From JBNGDW01 sp049975325 (GTDB lineage Bacteria > Cloacimonadota > Cloacimonadia > JGIOTU-2 > JBNGDW01), in contig JBNGDW010000020.1 of the NCBI GenBank assembly GCA_049975325.1, forward strand, positions 1 to 22,333: a stretch of DNA of 22,333 nt. The letters run 5' to 3'. The position numbers were made by a program, and so were the translations under genes. Shown piece after piece: positions 16,082 to 22,333 of this stretch (position 1 is the first letter of the stretch; every line of letters starts with the position of its first letter). The notes under the pieces were generated by a model that saw only the letters and a list, made by a program, of their open reading frames with translations, searched no databases and was not told the DNA's origin.

Positions 16082-17275
16082 CTAACTCTTTTGCTGCAAC
16101 TGATATTCTAATTCTTTTTCTTCTATTTTTCTTTGTGTCAAATTTCGCCTGTTGATATTTCCATCATACAAAGGGAATTCAATGCCTAAGTATGCGGTAT
16201 AACTACTTGTTTCAATGGAATTGCCAAAATCTTCTAAACTGGAGCTGCTTCCGCCCCAATTATATTCACCGCCAAGGATAAGATGACTATCAAACTCAGC
16301 AGCGGTGAGCTCATAGTTTATTTCTGCTGATTTTAATTGTGTTTGCAAACTCAATATTTCGGGATTTGTCTGCAAATTAGGTTCCTCTTCTATAAGAGGT
16401 AACAAGCGAAACTCTATGTCAACATCTTCAATTTCTGAGACTCCTAGCTTGTTTGCCAACTGCTGCAAATAGTACTGCAGGTCTTGTTGTTGATTTTTAA
16501 GAGTAAATTCGTCTTCCCTTGTTTGCAATTCAATCTGATTTTTTGTAAGAATATCAATCACACCGCTTCTATACTTTATTTCAGCCATTTGTAAGAGGTC
16601 CTGATTCCGCTTTAGATTATTCTGGCTAATCTCAACCTTGATTTTTTGTATTACGGCTTGATAGTAGAGTTCAGCCAGAGAAATAATATCAGAGTTAAGA
16701 CTCTCCTTCTGCTGCCAAGTTAATTCATCATATACTAATTCGCTGTATTGATAGTTTAATTTCGGCACATTTTTTTTAAATGGATAATACTTAAAGCCTA
16801 TGCTATTGATTGAATTATAATGATTATTGGTAGACCCCTGCTCATCGAATTCGTATGCAGTGAGCGAAGTTGACAGCGATAATTCGCTATTCCAGGGGAG
16901 TATCTCTGTTAGAACAAGGCTGCCTTGCAAGTAGTTGTATTCATCCGCCGGCTGGCGGATGGGATTGTTTAATAAAAGATTTTGTTTGGAATACTGATGG
17001 CCAGGCAAGTGAAAATTAGTAGTTAAGGTAGGGTAAAAGACAGCATTCTGATTTTCTAATATCAATTTTTGCCTCTGTAGCTGTGCGGCACGGATTTTTT
17101 GACCATAACCTTTCTCAAGATAGATATTGACCAATTCAGATAAAGTATATTCTTTCCTCCCAGAGGTGTTCACTAGAGTCGAATCCGTTTTTGGTAGAGG
17201 CCCTTCGGATGCCAGTAAAGGGAAGGCAACAGTTATCAAAAAGCCCACCGTGAGATACTTTAATTTTCTTCTCAT
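16082..17275 (-). CDS. Outer-membrane efflux channel (TolC/OMF family), interrupted by TAG
   Basis: Begins with a signal peptide (MRRKLKYLTVGFLITVAFPLLAS). It continues with YTLSELVNIYLEKGYGQKIRAAQLQ, the standard OMF N-terminal helix, and the first helical hairpin (LAELYYQAVIQKIKVEISQNNL...LLQMAEIKYRSGVIDI). The second repeat starts near NPEILSLQTQLKSAEINYEL, followed by LILGGEYNWGG and YLGIEFPLYDGNINRRNL, an outer-membrane strand segment. Frame stops at TAG 16082-16084, but homologous sequence goes on, so the intact protein would be about 491 residues. Residues 106-111 (IRQPAD) are coded by a copy of the palindromic repeat. It would form the outer duct for the RND and/or ABC transporter encoded beside it. 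Confidence 0.88.
   Translation of the reverse strand: MRRKLKYLTVGFLITVAFPLLASEGPLPKTDSTLVNTSGRKEYTLSELVNIYLEKGYGQKIRAAQLQRQKLILENQNAVFYPTLTTNFHLPGHQYSKQNLLLNNPIRQPADEYNYLQGSLVLTEILPWNSELSLSTSLTAYEFDEQGSTNNHYNSINSIGFKYYPFKKNVPKLNYQYSELVYDELTWQQKESLNSDIISLAELYYQAVIQKIKVEISQNNLKRNQDLLQMAEIKYRSGVIDILTKNQIELQTREDEFTLKNQQQDLQYYLQQLANKLGVSEIEDVDIEFRLLPLIEEEPNLQTNPEILSLQTQLKSAEINYELTAAEFDSHLILGGEYNWGGSSSSLEDFGNSIETSSYTAYLGIEFPLYDGNINRRNLTQRKIEEKELEYQLQQKS
16943..16960. repeat. Palindromic repeat copy inside the TolC-like gene
   Basis: ATCCGCCGGCTGGCGGAT, an 18-bp near-palindrome with imperfect centre, read on the minus strand in frame as I-R-Q-P-A-D. Confidence 0.7.
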
Positions 17276-17446
17276 TTTATATTGATCTTTAATTTTAATA
17301 ACTAAATTGAGTATTTGTGAAGTCTTTTGTCAAATAAATTGGTTCACCTCGTTAGATATTTATGCTTTTATATAGATATTATATTATCCGCCCGTCAGTA
17401 GATATAAAAAAGTCATAAATTCTTTTATAAATTATCTAATAGGGTT

Positions 17447-17466
17447 AATCCGTCAGCTGATGGATT
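17447..17466. repeat. Palindromic repeat copy, intergenic
   Basis: AATCCGTCAGCTGATGGATT, near-perfect 20-bp palindrome with one pair of arm mismatches. It sits between the ABC and TolC-like genes, a 239-base stretch without a gene. Confidence 0.65.
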
Positions 17467-17471
17467 GTGTT

Positions 17472-17491
17472 AATCCGCCAACTGGCGGATT
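17472..17491. repeat. Palindromic repeat copy next to an octamer array
   Basis: AATCCGCCAACTGGCGGATT, a 20-bp near-palindrome. It shares 19 identical bases in inverted orientation with the copy inside cmk, and is followed three bases later by the octamer array at the ABC gene's 3' end. Confidence 0.75.
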
Positions 17492-17494
17492 CAT

Positions 17495-17518
17495 TAGTTC
17501 ACGAGTTCACCAGTTTAC
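17495..17518 (-). repeat. Octamer stop-codon array at the 3' end of the ABC exporter gene
   Basis: Three 8-base units, on the minus strand GTAAACTG, GTGAACTC and GTGAACTA. The TAA of the first is the ABC stop codon, and the TGAs of the next two lie in the two other frames. Confidence 0.6.
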
Positions 17519-19308
17519 TCCACATATACATTGTAAAATCTTTTGTAATATCCATTCATCTTAAGCAACTCCTGATGAGTGCCTTCTTCTACTATCTTAC
17601 CTTTTTCAAGAACTAATATCCTATCGCATCTTTTTACGGTATATAATCGATGAGCAATGATAAACACAATCATGTTATCCGGAAGAGAGAAAATAGTGCG
17701 GTTAATAAATTCCTCACTTATACTGTCTATGTTAGAAGTTGCCTCATCAAGAACTAATATCTTTGGCTTTTTCACCAGTGCTCGTGCAATAGCAATCCTC
17801 TGCTTCTGACCTACGGATAGATTTGTTCCTTTTTCTCCAACAATTGTTTGATAGCCATCTGTCAGCCGGCGGATAAACTCATCCGCATAAGCCTGTCTTG
17901 CAGCTGAATAAATCTCTTCTTCACTCGCTCTCCCATTTCCGAATCTTATATTATTGTAAATCGTATCATTAAAAAGATAGGGTTCTTGCTCTACTATAGC
18001 TACTTGTTTTCGCAGTGCTATCAATTCAGATGTGGTTAAACTTCTCCCATTTAACAGGATTTTACCTTTATCAACTTCATATAAACCTGCAAGTAAATGG
18101 AGCAAGGTTGTCTTGCCGCCACCAGAACTGCCTACAATACCTATCTTCTCACCTCTTTTTGCTCTGAAAGTTATCCCCTTTAAAACCTGATTGTCTGAAA
18201 TAGACTCTTCCCTTGGCTGAGATTTGGATACCGACCCTTCCTCTCTTTCCTGGCTGGGGTGGGAGATTGCCTCATAGGAAAAATGCACATTCTCAAATTC
18301 TAACTCCTCAAGCCTCTCTGGTAAGACAATCTCCTTATCTACCTCTTCTTCTGGCAGGTCGAACAGTTCTCGTACCCGCTCCAAAGCCATAAGTGCCTGC
18401 TGAATCTGTATATTGACATTGATAAGCCGACTCGCCGGACCGAATAGGTATCCTACAAAGGAATTGAATGCAATAAGCGAACCAAGTGTGAGCCGTCCTT
18501 GAATTATCTCATATCCACCATAACCTATAATTACAATCGGAGCAATACCTGCGAGAAAGCCAGTTACTGCATTATTCCGAAAAGATGTTTTGCCAAGCCT
18601 TATATTAGAACGAAATGCCTCCTTTGCCCTGCGATAGTAACGAAGCAGATTATATCTGGGTTTCAGAAAGACCTTGCTTAGGTCCATCATACCGAGTGAC
18701 TCTTCCAGTTGCCTTGTGGTTTGTGCCTGCTTCTCGTAGAATCTCTTTGAATCTTTACGAATAACCTTGCCAAAATATATTGTTGCCAGAACAAAAAATG
18801 GCAAGATTGCAATAGAAACAAGTGCCAGTTTCCAATGTATGATAAAGATAACCACTGCACCAAGGAGAAATGTAAGCACATCCCTTAATATCATAACAAA
18901 AGTATCAGCAAATAGTGTACGGAGTCTTCCTGTATCGTCATTTATACGGGATATAAGATAGCCAGTCCCGTAACGCTTGGTTGTTGCCAGGGGAACCCGG
19001 TGTATCTTTTCCAACAAATCCACGCGCATATCCAGAATAACCTTGTTGTTTATCTTGAAAAAGAGAAGTCCCTGAAAATAACCGACTACTTTCATAAAAA
19101 TTAACAAAGCTAACACAAGCAGAATAAGGAAAATTAACTGTTGTATGTTTTTGTTTGGTAAAGTATGGTCTATAATTTGTCTTGTGATAAGGGGGGTGGG
19201 TAAAATAAGTATTGAAAGAAGGAATATGGAGATGCCACCAACAATCAGGCTGGCGGTGTGCTTCTTGAAATATGGGGTTAGGAAGCGGAAGATGGTGTTA
19301 GGTTGCAT
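17515..19308 (-). CDS. ABC exporter, fused membrane and ATPase domains (half-transporter)
   Basis: A 597-residue protein with a six-helix type IV exporter domain (about residues 20-310) and a C-terminal nucleotide-binding domain. Visible are the A-loop tyrosine in FSYE, Walker A GSSGGGKTT (393-401), Q-loop VEQEPYLF (Gln441), signature LSVGQ (497-501), Walker B ILVLDE (517-522) and the switch histidine in AHRL (His553). It is MsbA/multidrug-like and has no peptidase C39 domain, so it is not a leader-cleaving exporter. Between the A-loop and VLKGITF there is an insertion of about 22-24 residues (within 347-374, rich in Ser/Glu/Arg/Pro). Substrate is unknown; context (YcaO upstream, tripartite pump downstream) makes peptide, lipid or drug export all possible. 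It lies 57 bases after the YcaO gene with no clear ribosome-binding site. Confidence 0.93.
   Translation of the reverse strand: MQPNTIFRFLTPYFKKHTASLIVGGISIFLLSILILPTPLITRQIIDHTLPNKNIQQLIFLILLVLALLIFMKVVGYFQGLLFFKINNKVILDMRVDLLEKIHRVPLATTKRYGTGYLISRINDDTGRLRTLFADTFVMILRDVLTFLLGAVVIFIIHWKLALVSIAILPFFVLATIYFGKVIRKDSKRFYEKQAQTTRQLEESLGMMDLSKVFLKPRYNLLRYYRRAKEAFRSNIRLGKTSFRNNAVTGFLAGIAPIVIIGYGGYEIIQGRLTLGSLIAFNSFVGYLFGPASRLINVNIQIQQALMALERVRELFDLPEEEVDKEIVLPERLEELEFENVHFSYEAISHPSQEREEGSVSKSQPREESISDNQVLKGITFRAKRGEKIGIVGSSGGGKTTLLHLLAGLYEVDKGKILLNGRSLTTSELIALRKQVAIVEQEPYLFNDTIYNNIRFGNGRASEEEIYSAARQAYADEFIRRLTDGYQTIVGEKGTNLSVGQKQRIAIARALVKKPKILVLDEATSNIDSISEEFINRTIFSLPDNMIVFIIAHRLYTVKRCDRILVLEKGKIVEEGTHQELLKMNGYYKRFYNVYVE
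17857..17874. repeat. Possible diverged palindromic repeat inside the ABC gene
   Basis: On the minus strand ATCCGCCGGCTGACAGAT matches the TolC-type copy at 16 of 18 positions and codes I-R-R-L-T-D. This segment fits homologous exporters without a length change, so it may be chance. Confidence 0.3.
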
Positions 19309-19365
19309 TTTTATTTATCTGAAGGATTCTCTTCTTATATGTTTGATTGTGGTTTAGATGCTTTC

Positions 19366-21264
19366 TTATTCAAAGATTTCTCTTAAACAAGATTGGTCAA
19401 TTGGATTCTCTTTTTGCTTTTTCTGAAGTGTTTTCACATAATGCAATATTTCAAAATATTTACAGTCAGTTTTTATTTGGCAATTGTTACAATCAAAACA
19501 ACTTGGTAAGGGTATATTGTTAAAAATCTTTTGGGGATCTGAAAAATCTGCAATTACCATTTCAGCTAATTTCTTACCATAAAAAGTAGTTAGATTATTT
19601 TCAACTTTATCCATTGAATTAGGATTATCAATTTTTAGTTTCAAATAATCTCTAACACAATAGTAATATAAATATTTATGACGCTCTTCATCAGAAAACC
19701 TTTCTAAATATTTATTTATATATTTTAATGCCTTTTCAAGATTATTAATTCTATAAAATACCATTACTAACAGTAATTCAATAGTTAATAACTTAATTTT
19801 GTTATTTGAGTTAGGTAAAAACAATTGAGATATTTCTAGTAGCTTTGGATAAATAATATCACATTCATAAACTTTATCTATTTTATTAGCTATCTTTTCA
19901 ATACTTTTTACATCCATACTCTTGATATTGAATAAAATTGGCACATACTTTCTCATTTCAAAATATTGAAATAAACCTTCTAAACCGAAGGTATTATTCA
20001 ACTCACTCATACCAGGAATATAAACTTGAAATGCTGGAAATCCTAAATATGATGTTTCTCTTACATACAAATCAAAACCTAATTTGAAGATTTTATTAAC
20101 CAAGTATTTCAAATCTTCTTTATCGCTTGTTGTTGTTGGATGTTCAAATTCTTCAAAGGGATAACTTTCGTTATCTGAAAATATACAATCTGGCCAATAT
20201 CCTGAGCCTGAAGTAACTGTATCTATAAAATTAATGTATTTTATTTTTTTATCTTGTGAAAGACCATTTTTACTTTCAAATGGATCCTGACTTATGTGTA
20301 AATATTTAAATCTTTCTGAATTTCCTTGAAATATCTCTGAAAGACATCGTTCTAAAGAACTTATTGGAGAAGGATCCGAACCTATATGAAATGTGTATTC
20401 ATTTCTTACATAGTTAATTAATAAAACTCCAATAACAGGAAGATTTAATCCCAAAGAACAATCCTTCACAATTACAGAGATATTCTTTGTTTTTTCAATA
20501 TCCTTTGTTATTTTATGTATGTTGGTCCCCTTGAAGTATTCCAGAGGGATAGTGGGAGGTATAATATTCTCTTTGTATATCTTCTTGATTGCATATCTCT
20601 CAAATACCTCACAAATACCCTGGATTAATGCCTCTTCTTTTGTATTTCCAGCACACATACCATTGCTACTAATAATTGGTCTTATTATATCTTGTGGTAT
20701 ATATTCTGTTGAGTTTTTCTTAACATTATAATATGGAAGACAAGTTATTTCACCATTATATGCAAATTTTTTAACATACTTTAATAAAATTGATTTGTTA
20801 TTCTCGCTAAATATATATTTCAAAAGGTTATAACAATTCTCTATAATTTCCTCGCTTTTAAAATATTTTTCATCTGGTGCATATTCAAAATCAAGAACTA
20901 AATTTTCATTTTCTAGCATTTTTTTATATGAACTGTTTATGTATTCCTTTTGTAGATATCTTCTGGTAGCATATCTGGGTTTATTAGGGAATATAATACC
21001 ATTTTGTATTCTTTCAATAAGTTCAGCATACGCACTGGCTAATGAATATTTCGTAGTCATACCCTTACCACTGGCTCCTACACCAAGAGTCCCTATATTA
21101 TTAAGACCATCTATTTCAACTCTACAAGAATAAAGATTTAAATAAGGCTTACTATGTATTTCTGTTGTAAATATATTACATTCTTCTAAAATATTTCTTA
21201 TTTTATTAATCGTTCTATGGGGGTCTTCTGCTTTATAAGGTTTTAATCTTTTTAGCTCTTGCAT
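19366..21264 (-). CDS. YcaO-domain protein with C-terminal helical and cysteine-rich region
   Basis: From ATG 21264 (AAGGG seven bases upstream; an in-frame TTG at 21291 is less likely) the protein has 632 residues. The YcaO ATP-binding signatures are visible: GKGMTTKYSLASAYAELIER near residues 67-85, SNGMCAGNTKEEALIQGICEVFERYA near 200-225 and SDPSPISSLERCLSEIFQG near 296-314, with the conserved Glu and Arg residues. YLGFPAFQVYIPGMSE (406-421) resembles the E. coli YcaO-type subgroup. A helical region with TPR-like character follows (about 488-560), then a C-x2-C-x2-C-x5-C cluster at Cys589-601. YcaO enzymes use ATP to activate amide backbones (azolines, thioamides, amidines); E. coli YcaO has been linked to methylthiolation of ribosomal protein S12. 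No partner cyclodehydratase or TfuA gene is in view. Confidence 0.88.
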   Translation of the reverse strand: MQELKRLKPYKAEDPHRTINKIRNILEECNIFTTEIHSKPYLNLYSCRVEIDGLNNIGTLGVGASGKGMTTKYSLASAYAELIERIQNGIIFPNKPRYATRRYLQKEYINSSYKKMLENENLVLDFEYAPDEKYFKSEEIIENCYNLLKYIFSENNKSILLKYVKKFAYNGEITCLPYYNVKKNSTEYIPQDIIRPIISSNGMCAGNTKEEALIQGICEVFERYAIKKIYKENIIPPTIPLEYFKGTNIHKITKDIEKTKNISVIVKDCSLGLNLPVIGVLLINYVRNEYTFHIGSDPSPISSLERCLSEIFQGNSERFKYLHISQDPFESKNGLSQDKKIKYINFIDTVTSGSGYWPDCIFSDNESYPFEEFEHPTTTSDKEDLKYLVNKIFKLGFDLYVRETSYLGFPAFQVYIPGMSELNNTFGLEGLFQYFEMRKYVPILFNIKSMDVKSIEKIANKIDKVYECDIIYPKLLEISQLFLPNSNNKIKLLTIELLLVMVFYRINNLEKALKYINKYLERFSDEERHKYLYYYCVRDYLKLKIDNPNSMDKVENNLTTFYGKKLAEMVIADFSDPQKIFNNIPLPSCFDCNNCQIKTDCKYFEILHYVKTLQKKQKENPIDQSCLREIFE

Positions 21265-21342
21265 AACAAACCCTTTATTTTTATTTTTCAAAGAAATGGA
21301 AATTCTTTCTTAATTTTGAATTTTTAATTAATTTTCGATCTG

Positions 21343-22331
21343 TTACTTTTGTTCATTTATAAAGTCCACTTTATACTTATAAAAACAGCTTTCATCAAGA
21401 GAAACAATATAAATATAGAAACCAGTATCAATTTCTTCAACTGCGGAATTGAAACCAAAATATGAGTAAGGAATAGATCTGTCCTCAAAAGAAAATAAAT
21501 AGTTACCCTCTTTTGTATAAAATGAAATATTATTATAATAATTCTTGGGCAATTTATTCTTTTCAATATCTTTTGATGAGCCGCCTAGTTCTTCCATTAT
21601 AATTATATAATTGTTCGTGATACAAACATCATTTATATTATAAAATGCTACAAGTTCAAAGCCTCTACCAGCCCTTGTCTTTTTAAACCCTTTACTTTTT
21701 GTATACTCTGAGGTAATTTTAAAATTAACTTTTCTATTTAATAAATCAATACAATATAAAATGGTATTACTTGTTTTCATCCCCATATATACATAAGATT
21801 GGTCACAAGCTAAGGCATTCCATGTTGCAAAAAAACTTCTAAATGCTTTTCGCAATGATTTGTCTCCCTTGAAAGTTTTGCCTACTGTCATGTATTCGTC
21901 CATCACTTCCATCTCTTCATTTATTTTGAAAATAATAGAATTTCCTTTTTTATAAGTTGCTCCTGACAAAAGAAGAAAACCNNNNNNNNNNTAAATTTAC
22001 TAATACTTAATTTCTCATCATCCAAACAATATATAAAATCGTTTCTTATATCAAAATCTTTGAGAGACATAAACTCACCAGGCCCTTTCCCTTTTTTTGA
22101 ATAGAGTTTTACAAAATTACCTTCTTTTGTAAATACAATGATAGCGTCTAAACCAGAATCAATTTATATTAGATTTTTGAAGACTTTTATATTTTGAGGT
22201 TTTGCAAAAAAGAGGTCATCAAAATTAGATATTTCATAAATTCTTGAATAGTTTGTATTTATAATCTTTTTACCTTTCTTTATAATTTTGCAATCCTTTT
22301 CTTCATTAAATAATTCATAGCCTTGAGTATT
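21343..22331 (-). pseudogene. 6-bladed beta-propeller protein (NHL/BF3164-like), fragmentary and interrupted
   Basis: The frame enters from beyond the window (first in-frame codon ends at 22331). Upstream of the scaffold gap the translation includes ...NIKVFKNLI, then TAA at 22164-22166, then IDSGLDAIIVFTKEGNFVKLYSKKGKGPGEF and FDIRNDFIYCLDDEKLSI. The GKGPGEF turn and IDSG..IIVF pattern are characteristic of bacterial 6-bladed beta-propeller proteins. After the gap (21982-21991) the frame resumes as GFLLLSGATYKK and ends at 21343 with FINEQK. The two parts are in different frames only because the N-run length is arbitrary. The TAA could be a single change of a TAT (giving I-Y-I, common in the family). 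Such proteins are usually secreted lipoproteins; the N-terminus is outside the window. It lies about 80 bases upstream of the YcaO start, same strand. If the TAA is an error the gene may be intact. Confidence 0.7.
21982..21991. other. Assembly gap (10 N)
   Basis: Scaffold gap inside the beta-propeller gene; its true length is unknown since reading through 10 bases shifts the frame. Confidence 0.99.
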
Positions 22332-22333
22332 AG

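Noticed and set aside
17386..17403. ATCCGCCCGTCAGTAGAT as another palindrome copy
   Set aside because: Only the left arm matches the repeat; the right arm is too diverged to call.
21292..21342. RiPP precursor peptide between the propeller and YcaO genes
   Set aside because: The 51-base spacer is AT-rich and too short; no start with ribosome-binding site codes a plausible peptide.
1..22333. tRNA, rRNA, transposase or phage genes
   Set aside because: I saw no cloverleaf-like sequence, rRNA core sequence, DDE/tyrosine/serine recombinase motif or phage protein on either strand.

Overview
This AT-rich window comes from a Gram-negative-type bacterium. It encodes LptD, an RND efflux pump with its periplasmic adaptor and TolC-like channel, and a lipobox protein. 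Two 10-N scaffold gaps (11187-11196 and 21982-21991) suggest a metagenome or single-cell assembly. The housekeeping order cmk-plsC-ispH-rpsA, a divergent LptD and the abundance of small intergenic repeats would fit an uncultured lineage, possibly in or near the FCB candidate phyla. That placement is inference only.

Layout. (1) 1-884, plus strand: the 3' end of an unusual tandem phosphoglycerate mutase. (2) 977-2478, minus strand: gcvT-gcvH, divergent from the next block. (3) 2686-6866, plus strand: cmk-plsC-ispH-rpsA, a compact block closed by a hairpin terminator. (4) 6950-10403, minus strand: lptD followed by a secreted endonuclease/phosphatase-family lipoprotein. (5) 10654-22333, minus strand: a run read in the order beta-propeller protein, YcaO, ABC exporter, TolC-like channel, small four-helix-bundle (IVS) protein, membrane-fusion protein, RND pump. 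This last run is the accessory part. It pairs a YcaO-domain enzyme (the family makes backbone azolines, thioamides and related peptide or protein modifications) with two kinds of export machinery, so it may be a modified-peptide biosynthesis/export or envelope-stress locus. No precursor peptide was found, and the window ends upstream of the propeller gene.

The most striking non-genic signal is two families of small repeats. One is an 18-bp near-palindrome (ATCCGCCAGCTGGCGGAT type) found between genes and also in frame inside cmk, the TolC gene and probably the ABC gene. The other is a set of degenerate 7- or 8-bp tandem arrays whose unit carries a stop codon (TAA/TGA/TAG). These arrays lie at the 3' ends of gcvH, the membrane-fusion gene, the TolC gene and the ABC gene, and in each case the gene's own stop codon is part of the array. 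Two reading frames are broken by in-frame stops: TAG in the TolC gene and TAA in the propeller gene.
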